Numbered from the stretch's first letter, positions 27,916 through 38,381 are shown. The stretch is DNA of 64,000 bases from DASWLF01 sp963768765 (GCA_963768765.1 CAVYJK010000020.1:186001-250000), one strand, 5' to 3'. Notes: generated by a model from the sequence alone, not told the origin. Program-made: numbers and translations.

Positions 27916-28150
27916 AATTTCAGACCGGCATATCGCATGAGCCAAAGCTAAGTTGGCAGAAATTTAGAAATTTTTTATACCACATTACAGCCAGAAGCCA
28001 ACCCCCTTTAAAATTCCAACCCGCCAGCAGACACCGGTTTAGTGGCTCGCGCCTGCTTTTCCTGGGCTGGCAGGGTCCGTCCCATTAAGGTTGACGGGCC
28101 CCGGTTTTCCGGGTAGATTTTCTTAGCGCCATGATGGAGGTATCCGCCTG

Positions 28151-28880
28151 GTGGCCTGGGGACTTTGGTTTCATTTCTGGCTGGTGATCGTCACCCTGGT
28201 TTTTGGGACCCTGATCATTTTATGTAGTTTTTTGGAACCCAGCCGCAACCTGTCCCAGGTGATGGCCCGCTGGTGGGGCCGGACCTTGCTTTACCTCGCC
28301 GGGATTCCCCTCCAGGTACAAGGCCTGGAGCACCTGCTCCCTGGTCAGACTTACGTCTATGCTGCCAACCATCGGTCCAATTTCGATATCTTTGTACTGA
28401 TCGCGGTGCTGCCCGGCAAATTTCTCTGGGTAGCCAAAAAATCCCTCTTCCAGATCCCCGTCTTCGGCCAGGCCCTCACCCGCATGGGTTATATCTCGGT
28501 GGACCGCACCAACCAGGCCGCCGCCATCCGCAGCCTGAATGCCGCCACGGCCCGCATCAAGGCCGGCGCCTCCATGATCGTCTTTCCCGAGGGCACCCGG
28601 GCCACCGTGGGCGAACTGCTGCCCTTCAAAAAAGGGGTGTTCATCATGGCCCTGAAGGCGGGCCAACCCATAGCGCCGGTCTCCATCAGCGGCACCCGCT
28701 TCATCCAGGCCCGGGCCAGCCTGCAAGGTCCGGCCCGGCCCGGTGAAGGTGGTGATTTCGCCTCCCATCTTTCCCCGGGATTTCAAGCGCAAAGAGGAAC
28801 TGATGGCCGCGGTGCGCCAGGCCATGGAGACCAACTACGACCCGGATTTCCCCTATGGTCCCGGAGGCGCCGACGGATAA
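28151..28880 (+). CDS. plsC: 1-acyl-glycerol-3-phosphate acyltransferase (frame broken)
   Basis: Composite of about 242 residues. An N-terminal membrane helix (about 5-28) precedes the acyltransferase motifs 'NHRSNFD' (H-x4-D, about 72-78), 'GYISVDR', 'VFPEGTRA' and 'PIAPVSISGT'. It makes phosphatidic acid in the membrane. An extra G at about 28727 throws the C-terminus out of frame; without it the end reads 'ISPPIFPRDFKRKEELM' and stops at 28880, overlapping the rnj start by 26 bases. The start is GTG, with GGAGG about ten bases upstream. Confidence 0.9.
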
Positions 28881-30531
28881 CTGGGTAGACCTCACTTTCC
28901 TGGGGGGCCTGGGGGAGATCGGCCTCAACATGATGACCCTGGAGACCGACGAGGCCCTGGTGGTGGTGGACGCGGGCCTCATGTTTCCCGAGGATCACAT
29001 GTTGGGCATCGACATCGTCATCCCTGACTTCTCTTATCTTAGGGAGCGCCGGGACAAACTGGCGGCCGTGGTCCTCACCCACGGTCACGAAGATCACATC
29101 GGCGCGGTGCCCTTCCTCCTCAAGGAAATGCCCCTGCCGGTTTACGGCACCCCCCTGACCCTGGCCCTGCTTCGGGAAAAACTCCGGGAGCACGGTCTCT
29201 TAAACGACGCCGACCTGCGGGAGATCAACCCCCCGGGACCAGTGGCCGTGGGGCCTTTTGAGTTCGAATTCATCCGGGTGTGCCATTCCATCGTGGACGG
29301 GGTGGGCTTCGTGGTCAGCACCCCCCAGGGCCGCCTGGTGCACTCCGGCGACTTCAAGATCGACCAGACCCCGGTGGCCGGCGCGGCCATGGATTTGAAC
29401 CGCTTCGCCCACTACGGCGAGGCCGGGGTCCTGGCCCTCATGAGCGATTCCACCAATGCCGAGCGCCCGGGCTACACCCTCTCCGAACGGGAGATCGGCA
29501 TCACCCTGGAAGGCTTCATCCGAGAGGCCCAGGGCCGGGTAATCATCGCGGTCTTCGCCTCCCACATCCACCGGATGCAGCAGATCGTGCGCATTGCCGA
29601 GAAATTCGGCCGCAAGGTGCTGTTCAACGGCAAATCCATGGTGCTCAACTCCCGGCTGGCCAAGGAGTTGGGGTACCTGACGATTCCCGCCGGGCTGGAG
29701 ATCAACGTGGGGGACCTGGAGAGACTCCCGCCCCAGGAGACCATCATGGTCACCACCGGCAGCCAGGGTGAGCCCCTGAGCGCCCTGGCCCGCATCGCTC
29801 TCGAAGCCCACAAGCAGATTCACATCAAGAAGGGCGACCTGGTGATTCTCTCCTCCAAGTTCATCCCCGGCAACGAACGGGCCATCACCACGGTGATCAA
29901 CAACCTTTACCGCCTGGGTGCGGAGGTGGTCTACCAGGAGGTGGCGGACATCCACGTCTCCGGGCACGCCTCCCAGGAGGAGCTGAAGCTGCTGCTGAAC
30001 CTGACTCGGCCCCGGTACTTCATCCCCATCCACGGGGAGATGCGCCACCTGGTGAAGCATAGCCACCTGGCCCGGGCCGTGGGCCTTACCGAGGACCAGA
30101 TCCTCCTGGCCCAGGACGGCCACCGCATCAGGTTTGACTCCCAGGGAGCCGCTTTCGCCGAAAGGGTGGACACGGGCCGGGTCTTCGTGGACGGCAAGGG
30201 CGTGGGGGACGTTTCCCGTATCGTCCTCCGGGACCGGCGCCACCTGGCCGCGGACGGCCTGGTCATCGCCTATGCCGCGGTGGACCCCACGGCCGGCAAG
30301 ATCGTCACCGAGCCGGACCTCATCACCCGGGGCTTCACCCTGGAAGAAGAGCAGGCCCCCCTCTTGGACCAGGCCCGCAAGATCTTCCAGGAGATCGTCC
30401 TCCGGGGCCTCAGCGAACCCAACCAGGACTGGCTGGAGATCCAGGCCCAGGCCGGTAAGGCCCTGCGCAAGTTCTTCTTCAAGCTCCTGGAGCGCCGGCC
30501 CATGATCCTGCCCCTGATCCTGACGCTGTGA
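28855..30531 (+). CDS. rnj: Ribonuclease J
   Basis: A 558-residue metallo-beta-lactamase/beta-CASP nuclease. Metal motifs: 'LTHGHEDHIGAVPF' (about 76-89), 'HSGDFKID', 'SDSTNAERPG' and, in the beta-CASP part, 'VFASHIHRMQQI' and 'HVSGHASQEELKLLL'. RNase J has 5' exonuclease and endonuclease activity in RNA maturation and decay. It overlaps plsC, suggesting translational coupling. Confidence 0.95.
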   Translation: MVPEAPTDNWVDLTFLGGLGEIGLNMMTLETDEALVVVDAGLMFPEDHMLGIDIVIPDFSYLRERRDKLAAVVLTHGHEDHIGAVPFLLKEMPLPVYGTPLTLALLREKLREHGLLNDADLREINPPGPVAVGPFEFEFIRVCHSIVDGVGFVVSTPQGRLVHSGDFKIDQTPVAGAAMDLNRFAHYGEAGVLALMSDSTNAERPGYTLSEREIGITLEGFIREAQGRVIIAVFASHIHRMQQIVRIAEKFGRKVLFNGKSMVLNSRLAKELGYLTIPAGLEINVGDLERLPPQETIMVTTGSQGEPLSALARIALEAHKQIHIKKGDLVILSSKFIPGNERAITTVINNLYRLGAEVVYQEVADIHVSGHASQEELKLLLNLTRPRYFIPIHGEMRHLVKHSHLARAVGLTEDQILLAQDGHRIRFDSQGAAFAERVDTGRVFVDGKGVGDVSRIVLRDRRHLAADGLVIAYAAVDPTAGKIVTEPDLITRGFTLEEEQAPLLDQARKIFQEIVLRGLSEPNQDWLEIQAQAGKALRKFFFKLLERRPMILPLILTL

Positions 30532-30672
30532 GGCGCACCACCGGCGCTCCCAGCCGGCTCGGGCGACTAGACATATTGATTGGACCCGAATAATTCTGCC
30601 GGAGGGCTTAAGGGTCTTAAAGCGCCGGGCGCAATTCCTGGCAGTTATTCGGAAAATCTTGGGACAATATTC

Positions 30673-30700
30673 TCGACAAACCTATTCTAGTAATTACAAT
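30673..30700 (+). promoter_or_regulatory. Candidate promoter of the cus-type efflux operon
   Basis: TCGACA (30673-30678), a 16-base spacer and TACAAT (30695-30700) each match the sigma70 consensus at five of six positions, 60 bases before the tolC-like gene. The short spacer is compatible with activation by a DNA-distorting regulator such as a MerR protein, but no MerR/CueR-type palindrome is evident and no such gene is in the window. Confidence 0.4.
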
Positions 30701-30763
30701 GTTAAGATAAAACAGGGGCAGCGAGGCCGCCCAGAACCGCACCCGAGGTTGAGGAGTTGAGGG

Positions 30764-32073
30764 ATGACCAAAAGGCGCTGCTTTTTGATTTTAGCGACCG
30801 CTACACTTTTTCTCCTTTTCGTCTGGATTCCCGCCCAGGCCCAAAACAATGCCAACTTGCCGCCGGATTTGCAGGCCCTCATCGAAGAGAGCCTCAAGGC
30901 CAACTCAGAGGTGCGGCAGATGCGGTCTTTGCACACCGCCTCCAAAGAAACGATCCGCTCCGCCGGCGCCTTAGACGACCCCAAGGCCGCTTCTCATCAT
31001 CAAAGACCTGCCCACCGACACCTGGAGCTTTTCCCAGGACGATATGACCCAGAAGATGTTCGAATTGTCGCAGAAGATCCCCTTTCCCGGCAAACGACGC
31101 CTGCGCTCCGAAGTGGCCGAAGCTCCCAGGCCCAGGCCGATGGTTTCATCCTATCAGGACAAGGTCAACGAAATCAGGTCTAAGGTGATCATGGGATACT
31201 GGAGCCTGGCCCTGACTTATGCCGGCTTCGACATTACCCATAGGAACAAGCAGTTCTGGGAGCAGGTGGTGCAGGTGGCGGAAACCCGCTACTCCGTGGG
31301 CCAGGGCATGCAGGCCGACGTGCTCCAGGCCCAGGTGGAGTTGGGCAGTTACCTGACCGCCTGCTTTCAATGGACCCAAAAACAGGAATCCGTCCAGGGG
31401 GACCTGAACGCCTTGCGCTCCAAGCCGCCGCAAACCCCCATTGCCAAGCCACAGCCCCTGCGGCCCCGACCCTTCAACTTGAAGTTGGACCAGCTCCTGG
31501 CCTTGACGGAGGCCCGGCCCCAGCTCCAGGCCCTGAAGACCATGGTGGCTAAGCAGGAAAAGGCCGTGGACCTGGCCAGGAAGGATTATTTCCCGGACTT
31601 TACCATCGGGGTCAATTACGGCCTGCGGGAAAACCGGGAAGACCTGAAACGCTCGGACATGTTCGGCACCAACGTTCATGGTCAACCTGCCCATCTGGCA
31701 GGGCTCCAAAATCAAGCCCAAGATAAGGGAGGAACAGGCCAAGCAGGAGGCGGCCAAAGACGCCTACCAGTCCACCTGGAACCAGCTGAGCGCCATGATC
31801 AAGGACCGGCATGCCAAGCTGCAGCGTCTGAACCAGCAAATAACTCTCTATGAGAAAGGCATCATCCCCCAGGCCCAGCAGGCCGCCTCGGCCTCCCTGG
31901 CCTCCTACTCGGTGGGGACCCTGGATTTTGCCCGGCTCTATCAGAATCAAATCGCCGCGTTTAACGCCGAGTTGACTTTGCAAGAATATCTCAAGGATTT
32001 CGAAGAAAACTGGGCAGAGTTGGAGTGGCTGGTGGGCGCCGAGCTGCCCCGGCCGCCCGGAGGAAAGAAATGA
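30764..32073 (+). CDS. TolC/CusC-type outer-membrane efflux channel (two frame breaks)
   Basis: Composite of about 435 residues. A signal peptide ('FLILATATLFLLFVWIPAQA') is followed by the TolC-family repeats: 'DMTQKMFELSQKIPFPGKR', 'QVVQVAETRYSVGQGMQADV' and, in the second half, 'LARKDYFPDFTIGVNYG' and 'ASASLASYSVGTLDF'. It forms the outer-membrane exit duct of the efflux pump. Extra bases near 30987-30990 and at about 31674 break the frame; removing both gives one ORF. A further compensated error around 31120-31145 is possible, since that segment fits the family poorly. The stop overlaps the cusB start (ATGA). Confidence 0.85.
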
Positions 32074-33731
32074 AGTCAGCAACCCGCAGCAAGTTTTGGC
32101 TGGGCCTGGGGCTGGGGATAATCATCTGCCTGGCCGCGGGGGGCGGTCTTTACCTGTCCGGATACCATTTCAGGTATATGCCCAAGGCCGTGGCCCCCAC
32201 CACCCAGGAAATCAAAAAGGCCATCTGCTGGGTGTCCCCCAAGAACCCTGATTACATCCGGCAGGCGCCGGGCAAGGACCCGGAGGGGAACGAACTGGTG
32301 CCGGTCTATCCCGTCCAGCCCGGGGCTCGGCCTCCTGCCCCCGGCGCCGCGGCTCCCCCAGGGGAACGCAAGATCAAGTACTGGGTCTCCTCCATGGACC
32401 CCAAGTATATCCGGGACAAGCCCGGCAAGGATTACATGGGCATGGACCTGGTGCCGGTGTATGAGGAAGCGGCCCCGGCTCCCGGCGCCGCCGCGCCGGC
32501 TGCCGCTCCCAAGAAGGAGCGCAAGATCAAGTACTGGGTCTCCCCCATGGACCCGGGCTACGTGCGGGACAAGCCGGGCAAGGCCCCCTGCGGCATGGAT
32601 ATGGTGCCGGTCTATGAAGACGAAGGGGGGGCGGCGGCGGCCCCTGGCGTCATTGCGGTATCCCCCGCCACGGTCCAGTCCATGGGAGTCAGAACCGCCA
32701 AGGTGGAGGTCAAGCCCCTGTCCCGGCATACCCTCACCGTGGGCATGGTAAACTTCAACGAACGCAACCTGGCCGTGGTCAACACCAAGGTCAGCGGCTG
32801 GGTGGAGCGGCTTTACATCAATGCCACCGGCGATCCGGTGCGCAAGGGCCAGACCCTGCTCAGCATTTACAGCCCGGAGTTGGTGTCAGCCCAGGATGAA
32901 TATCTCCTGGCCTGGAGAAATCTGCAGACCCTGGGGAAAAGCCCGGTCAAAGAGATGGCCGAAGGAGCCCGCCGGCTGCTGGCAGCTTCCCAGCGCCGCC
33001 TGGAATATTTTGACATTACCCCCTCCCAGATCGAGACCTTAAAAAATACCGGGCAGGTGAGAAAGAACCTGACGCTGATGTCGCCGGCCAACGGCATCGT
33101 CACCAAGCGCATGGTGACCCAGGGCATGTACGTCCAGGCCGGCATGCCCTTGCTGGAAGTGGCGGACCTCTCCACCATCTGGGTGGATGCCGACATCTAT
33201 CAATACGAACTGCCCTGGATCAAAGTGGGGCAGCCGGTCACCATGTCTCTGGATTATCTGCCGGGGGAGACCTTTTCCGGCACCATAGACTACCTCTATC
33301 CTTATCTGAAGGGGGAGACCCGCACCGCCAAAGTGCGCCTGCGGTTCCCCAACCCCAAACTCATGTTAAAACCGGAAATGTTTGCCCAGGTAAAGATTAT
33401 TTCCCCGGTGACTTATAAGGCGGTGGTGGTGCCCACCGAAGCGGTGCTGGATACCGGGGTCAAGCAGCACGTCTTCATCGCCCTGGGAGGCGGCCGGTTT
33501 GAACCCCGGGAAGTGAAACTGGGGGTGGAAGGCAATGACGGCCTGCGGGAAGTGCTCTCCGGCTTGCAGGGGGGCGAAGACGTGGTGACTTCGGCCCAGT
33601 TCCTGCTGGACTCCGAGTCCCGCTTCCGGGAGGCCATCCAGATGATGTTGGCGCCCCAGCCCCAGGAAGGCCAACCAGGAGCGGCCCCGGCGCCGGCGCC
33701 GGCCCCCATACCGCCGGGGCACAAGCATTGA
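32070..33731 (+). CDS. cusB: CusB-type periplasmic adaptor with three metal-binding repeats
   Basis: A 553-residue membrane-fusion protein. One N-terminal anchor helix (about 9-31) precedes three copies of the heavy-metal-binding domain: residues 52-80, 103-131 and 154-182. The last two have the consensus 'YWVSPMDPxYxRDKPGK'. Repeat 1 lacks its Met residues; repeat 3 has a Cys (C174). Pro/Ala linkers join them. The adaptor body follows, with barrel-sandwich halves 'VSGWVERLYINATGDPVRKG' and 'SPANGIVTKRMVTQGMYV'. The tail is Pro/Ala-rich. It links the inner and outer membrane parts and probably delivers Cu(I) or Ag(I) to CusA. GGAGG precedes the ATG. Confidence 0.93.
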   Translation: MKSATRSKFWLGLGLGIIICLAAGGGLYLSGYHFRYMPKAVAPTTQEIKKAICWVSPKNPDYIRQAPGKDPEGNELVPVYPVQPGARPPAPGAAAPPGERKIKYWVSSMDPKYIRDKPGKDYMGMDLVPVYEEAAPAPGAAAPAAAPKKERKIKYWVSPMDPGYVRDKPGKAPCGMDMVPVYEDEGGAAAAPGVIAVSPATVQSMGVRTAKVEVKPLSRHTLTVGMVNFNERNLAVVNTKVSGWVERLYINATGDPVRKGQTLLSIYSPELVSAQDEYLLAWRNLQTLGKSPVKEMAEGARRLLAASQRRLEYFDITPSQIETLKNTGQVRKNLTLMSPANGIVTKRMVTQGMYVQAGMPLLEVADLSTIWVDADIYQYELPWIKVGQPVTMSLDYLPGETFSGTIDYLYPYLKGETRTAKVRLRFPNPKLMLKPEMFAQVKIISPVTYKAVVVPTEAVLDTGVKQHVFIALGGGRFEPREVKLGVEGNDGLREVLSGLQGGEDVVTSAQFLLDSESRFREAIQMMLAPQPQEGQPGAAPAPAPAPIPPGHKH

Positions 33732-33881
33732 GGGTTGAGGCAGAATCCTGACCAGGAGCGATAAACTTTGCCCCCAACTTCGTACCACCTAGAAAAGGGA
33801 GGTAAAAACCCTGGCAGCAGGACTACAAACGCCATATGGCCCTTAACCTGAAAACCGAACACTGAAAAACCAGGAAACCCC

Positions 33882-36800
33882 ATGATTGCCCGGCTCATTG
33901 AATACGTCGCCAAGAACCGCTTCCTGGTGGTGCTGGTCACCGTCATCCTCACCCTCTGGACCCTCTACGCCTCGTACAACTTGTCAGTGGACGCCATCCC
34001 GGACCTCTCGGACGTCCAGGTGATCATCTTCACCGAATTTGCCGAGCAGGCCCCCGAGATTGTGGAAGACCAGGTGACCTACCCCCTGGCCACCGCCATG
34101 CTGGCCGTGCCCAAGGCCAAGGTGGTGCGGGGCCTTTCCCAGTTCGGGCTCTCCTTTGTCTATGTCATCTTCGAGGACGGCACCGACATCTACTGGGCTC
34201 GTTCCCGGGTGCTGGAATACCTCAACTACGTGCGGGGGAAATTGCCGGCCAGCGTCTCCCCGGCCCTGGGCCCCGACGCCACCGGGGTGGGCTGGGTTTA
34301 CGAATACGTGGTGGAAGACCCCACCGGCCACCTGGACCTGGCGCAGCTCCGCAGCATCCAGGACTGGTACATCCGGTATCAACTTCAGAAAGTGCCCGGG
34401 GTGGCGGAAGTGGCCTCCGTGGGCGGCTTTGTCAAGCAGTACCAGGTGGTGGTCAACCCCAATACCCTGGCCTCCTACGGCATCCCCCTCTCCAAGGTGA
34501 AGCAGGCCATCCAGATGTCCAACCAGGACACCGGCGGCCGGGTAGTGGAGCACGCCGAAACCGAATACATGGTGCGGGGTCTGGGCTATATCAAGAGTGT
34601 CAAGGACGTGGAAAACATCGTGGTGGGGGCGGACAAGCAGGGCACCCCCATCCTGGTCAGGGACGTGGCCCTGGTGCGCCTGGGTCCGGAACTCCGGCGG
34701 GGCCTCACCGAAGCTAACGGCCAGGGCGAAGTGGTGGGCGGCATCGTGGTGGCCCGCTTCGGAGAAAACGCCCGGGCCGTCATCGACGGCGTCAAGGAAA
34801 AGCTGGAGGAACTCAAGACGGGGCTGCCTCCCGGGGTGCGCATCGTCCCGGCTTATGACCGCAGCGGCCTCATCAACCGGGCGGTGGCCAACCTGAAGCA
34901 GAAGCTCCTGGAAGAAATGGTCGTGGTGGCCCTGGTCTGCATCGTCTTCCTCCTGCATTTCCGCAGCTCCCTGGTGGCCATCGTCTCCCTGCCCCTGGGA
35001 GTCCTCATCTCCCTGGCCATCATGTATCAGTTTGACATCAGCGCCAACATCATGAGCCTGGGGGGCATCGCCCTGGCCATCGGGGTGATGGTGGACGCCG
35101 CGGTGATCATGATCGAAAATGCCCACAAGCACATCGAGCACGCCCCGCCCGACACCCCCCGGGAATCCTTGATCCTGGAGGCGGCCAAGGAGGTGGGGCC
35201 GTCCCTGTTCTTCTCCCTGCTGGTGATCACCGTCTCCTTCCTGCCCATCTTTGCCCTGACCGGGGAGAGCGGCCGGCTGTTCAAGCCCCTGGCCTACACC
35301 AAGACCTTTGCCATGGGCGCCGCCTGCCTCCTGGCCGTGACCCTGGTGCCGGTGATGATGCTGGCCTTCCTGCGAGGCCGGATTCCAGCGGAATCCAGGA
35401 ACCCGCTGAACCGCTTCACCATGGCCATCTATCACCCGGCCCTGAAGGAGGTGCTGCGCTTTCCCGTCATCGCCATTATCGCGGCGGCCGTCTTGGTGGT
35501 CCTCACCCTCTATCCGCTCTCCAAGTTGGGCTCGGAGTTCATGCCGCCCCTGAACGAAGGGGACCTGCTCTACATGCCCACCACCATGCCGGGCCTCTCC
35601 ATCACCGAAGCCAAGAACGTCCTGCAGCAGACGGACCGCATCATCCGCACCTTCCCGGAGGTGGAGTACGTCTTCGGCAAGGCGGGCCGGGCCGAGACCG
35701 CCACGGACCCGGCGCCGCTCAGCATGATCGAGACCATTATCCGCCTGAAGGACCCCAATCACTGGCGCCCCGACCACACCATGGAAGACCTCATCCGGGA
35801 GCTGGACGACGCGGTGAAATTTCCCGGCCTGGCCAATTCCTGGGGCTACCCCATCAAGATCCGCATCGACATGCTCTCCACCGGCATCAAGACCCCGGTG
35901 GGCTTCAAAATCATGGGCCCCGATTTGGAGGTGTTGAACCGTCTGGCCGGGGACGCCGAGGCCATCTTCAAGAGCCTCCCGGAGACCGCCAGCGCCTTTG
36001 CCGAGCGGGTCACCGGCGGCTACTACCTGGATTTTGCCATTAACCGCCGGGAGGCGGCCCGCTACGGCCTCACCGTGGGGGACGTCCAGGACGTCATCGC
36101 CACCGCCCTGGGAGGCATGAAGCTCACCCAAACGGTGGAGGGTCTGGAGCGGTATCCCGTCAACCTGCGCTACTTCCAGGACTACCGGGAGAACCTGCCC
36201 GCCCTGCGCCGCATCCTCATCCCCACCATGAACGGGGCCCAGATTCCCATGGAACAGGTGGCCGACATCAAGGTGCACCAGGGACCCGACATGATCCGCA
36301 GTGAAAATGCCCGGCGGGCCGCCTGGCTCTACGTGGACATCCGGGACATCGACGTGGGCACCTACATCAAAAAGGCCAAGGAGGCCATTACCGCCAGGCT
36401 GAAGCTGCCCCCGGGCTACAACTACATCTGGAGCGGCCAGTTCGAATATATGGAGCGGGCCCGGCAGCGCCTGCAAATCATCATTCCCATCACCCTGGCC
36501 GTCATCTTCTTCATCCTCTATATCAACACCGCCTCCCTCACCAAGGTCTTCATAATCCTCTTGGCCGTGCCCTTCTCCCTGGTGGGGGCCATCTGGCTCC
36601 TTTACTTCCTGGGCTATCACCTGAGCCTGGCGGTGGTGGTGGGGCTCATCGCCCTGGCGGGCCTGGACGCCGAAACCGGGGTGGTGATGCTCCTCTATCT
36701 GGACATCGCTTATCATCGCCGGCAGGCCGAGGGCCGCCTGGTCACCTATCAGGACACGAAAGAGGCGGTGATGGAAGGCGCAGTGCAACGCTTGCGGCCC

Positions 36801-37001
36801 AAGCTCATGACGGTGCTGGCCATCCTCATGGGCCTCCTGCCCCTGATGTACGGCCACGGCACCGGCCATGAAGCCATGAAACGCATCGCCGCCCCCATGG
36901 TGGGCGGGGTCATCACCTCCTTCCTGCTGGAGCTCTTCATCTACCCCGCCATTTACCTCCTGTGGAAATGGCATTTTGAAGTAAAACGGCAGCAGTCCTA
37001 A
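33882..37001 (+). CDS. cusA: CusA-type heavy-metal RND efflux pump
   Basis: A 1039-residue inner-membrane pump with twelve predicted helices and two large periplasmic loops. Three methionines match the metal-binding triad of E. coli CusA: M565 ('LLYMPTTMPG'), M615 ('PLSMIETII') and M664 ('RIDMLSTGIKTPVG'). This points to monovalent copper or silver rather than Zn/Co/Cd. It follows cusB after 150 bases and ends a tolC-cusB-cusA unit. Confidence 0.94.
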   Translation: MIARLIEYVAKNRFLVVLVTVILTLWTLYASYNLSVDAIPDLSDVQVIIFTEFAEQAPEIVEDQVTYPLATAMLAVPKAKVVRGLSQFGLSFVYVIFEDGTDIYWARSRVLEYLNYVRGKLPASVSPALGPDATGVGWVYEYVVEDPTGHLDLAQLRSIQDWYIRYQLQKVPGVAEVASVGGFVKQYQVVVNPNTLASYGIPLSKVKQAIQMSNQDTGGRVVEHAETEYMVRGLGYIKSVKDVENIVVGADKQGTPILVRDVALVRLGPELRRGLTEANGQGEVVGGIVVARFGENARAVIDGVKEKLEELKTGLPPGVRIVPAYDRSGLINRAVANLKQKLLEEMVVVALVCIVFLLHFRSSLVAIVSLPLGVLISLAIMYQFDISANIMSLGGIALAIGVMVDAAVIMIENAHKHIEHAPPDTPRESLILEAAKEVGPSLFFSLLVITVSFLPIFALTGESGRLFKPLAYTKTFAMGAACLLAVTLVPVMMLAFLRGRIPAESRNPLNRFTMAIYHPALKEVLRFPVIAIIAAAVLVVLTLYPLSKLGSEFMPPLNEGDLLYMPTTMPGLSITEAKNVLQQTDRIIRTFPEVEYVFGKAGRAETATDPAPLSMIETIIRLKDPNHWRPDHTMEDLIRELDDAVKFPGLANSWGYPIKIRIDMLSTGIKTPVGFKIMGPDLEVLNRLAGDAEAIFKSLPETASAFAERVTGGYYLDFAINRREAARYGLTVGDVQDVIATALGGMKLTQTVEGLERYPVNLRYFQDYRENLPALRRILIPTMNGAQIPMEQVADIKVHQGPDMIRSENARRAAWLYVDIRDIDVGTYIKKAKEAITARLKLPPGYNYIWSGQFEYMERARQRLQIIIPITLAVIFFILYINTASLTKVFIILLAVPFSLVGAIWLLYFLGYHLSLAVVVGLIALAGLDAETGVVMLLYLDIAYHRRQAEGRLVTYQDTKEAVMEGAVQRLRPKLMTVLAILMGLLPLMYGHGTGHEAMKRIAAPMVGGVITSFLLELFIYPAIYLLWKWHFEVKRQQS

Positions 37002-37220
37002 ACTGGCCCCTTGGATGAGCGGCAGAGCCTGCTGCCGCTCTTGGCGTCCTTGAGCTCTAGATCTTCTTCCCGCCCATTGATATTCCGCCATTAGTTCCTA
37101 TCTTTTAAGCAGGGTTGAGGCCTGAAGCCGCGTGGACCCTATCAGACCAAAGCCTATCGGGGCCGCCCTCGGTGGCGCCGGAGGAAATTCTTGTCCAACT
37201 TGAAATACAAGGGAGGACTC

Positions 37221-37523
37221 ATGGTCCGATACGTCATGTTCCTTTGGATGATGCTGGCCCTCACCGGTTGCGCCGGCTCCCCATATTATGGCGGGTATGT
37301 TTCCCCTTATTATGATGCTTACCCCTATTACTACGACCAGCTCTACGGACCCCCATTCACTTATCCTTACCCGGACGTTTACTATTATTCCGTGCCAACT
37401 CCCGTTCCCCATCCCCGGTTCGGCGGCGAGCGCTTCGAAGGGGGACATGAGCGCGGCGAGTCCCGGGGGGGCGGCGAGTCCCGCAGAGGCGGCGAGCACC
37501 GCGGGGGTGGCCAACGGGATTGA
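37221..37523 (+). CDS. Tyr/Pro-rich putative lipoprotein
   Basis: A 100-residue protein. The start 'MVRYVMFLWMMLALTGCAGS' has a lipobox (LTGC), so it is probably lipid-anchored. The mature part is first very rich in Tyr and Pro (clusters such as 'PYYGGYVSPYYDAYPYYYD'), then Gly/Arg/Glu/His-rich. No known domain. GGGAGG precedes the ATG by about five bases. It follows cusA and may be part of the metal-response island. Confidence 0.6.
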   Translation: MVRYVMFLWMMLALTGCAGSPYYGGYVSPYYDAYPYYYDQLYGPPFTYPYPDVYYYSVPTPVPHPRFGGERFEGGHERGESRGGGESRRGGEHRGGGQRD

Positions 37524-37770
37524 CCCTCCCTGGCCCTTCATCGGCTTAGTGGTTAAATCCGAATGTCTGGCCAACCTGAGTTAATCGGGGTTGCGGCGCC
37601 CTGCCTCGCCCATCAATCTTCCGGAGCCAAGCTTTACATGTCGGGATGGATGATTATTTTCTAAATATAATTCAGGCGTTGGCGGCCGCCGCGGGATTCC
37701 AGACCCCCACTCTTATCCCCGTCACCTGGTCGGGACGACCCGGGGAAGCAACGGGAAAGGAGGATTTAGC

Positions 37771-38151
37771 ATGCTGGAAATAGTCGAAAGCAAGAGAACG
37801 GTGCAGGAGATCGCCCAGGCGTTCCCGGAGGTCTGCGCCCGGCACCAATTCGGGGTTCTGGGGACGGTCAATATCCGCCAGAAGCTGAACGAGAAAGGAC
37901 TACCCTTTGACCGGGAATGCCTGATCTTCGAGGTATGCAACCCCCAGCAGGCCAAAAAGGTTCTGGACGACAATATCGCCATTTCCACCGCCCTGCCCTG
38001 CCGCATCTCGGTCTATGAAGAAAACGGCAAGACCAGGATTGCCACCATCAAGCCCACGGCCCTCCTGGGCCTTTTTCCCAACCCGGAACTGGCGCCGGTG
38101 GCCCAGGAGGTGGAACGCACCATCATCCAGATCATGAAAGATCTGGCGTGA
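37771..38151 (+). CDS. DUF302-domain protein
   Basis: A 126-residue protein matching the DUF302 pattern: an N-terminal 'SKRTVQEIAQAFPEVCARHQFGVL'-like segment, 'FDRECLIFEVCNPQQAKKVL', then 'PCRISVYEENGKTRIATIKP'. It has no signal peptide. DUF302 proteins are common near metal-resistance and thiosulfate/rhodanese genes, but their biochemistry is not established. Two cysteines and a His could bind metal. Its stop overlaps a possible upstream start of the next lipoprotein. Confidence 0.8.
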   Translation: MLEIVESKRTVQEIAQAFPEVCARHQFGVLGTVNIRQKLNEKGLPFDRECLIFEVCNPQQAKKVLDDNIAISTALPCRISVYEENGKTRIATIKPTALLGLFPNPELAPVAQEVERTIIQIMKDLA

Positions 38152-38168
38152 GCAAAACGGAGAAAGCC

Positions 38169-38360
38169 ATGAAGCGGTTAATTTGGCTGGGATTGCTGTT
38201 ACTGGTCTTGACCGGAAGCTGCGCCCCCGGGGGATACCGGCAGGGGCCGGAACCATACTATCCCACGATCTCGGACGTGCCGCCCTCGTTTTACGGTTAC
38301 GATCCCGCCATGAGGGATTGGTATACCGCTCCCTATTGGAACCCGAACATCGGTCCGTAA
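38169..38360 (+). CDS. Small lipoprotein, twin A
   Basis: A 63-residue protein. The signal 'MKRLIWLGLLLLVLTGSC' ends in a lipobox-like TGSC. The C-terminal half carries 'DVPPSFYGYDPAMRDWYTAP' followed by 'YWNP', nearly repeated in the next gene (38382). GGAG lies six bases before the ATG. An in-frame GTG at 38148 overlaps the DUF302 stop but would put extra residues before the signal. I do not recognise the family. Confidence 0.6.
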   Translation: MKRLIWLGLLLLVLTGSCAPGGYRQGPEPYYPTISDVPPSFYGYDPAMRDWYTAPYWNPNIGP

Positions 38361-38381
38361 AGGGAACCGGGCGGAGGCCCC

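Noticed and set aside
33984..37091. Very long open frame antisense to cusA (about 1035 codons), and similar long antisense frames over hdrA, the Ser/Thr kinase, rnj and livM
   Set aside because: The sense strand encodes well-conserved proteins; in GC-rich DNA the opposite strand often lacks stops. The antisense products are low-complexity (His/Gln/Gly/Asp-rich) and have no family motifs.
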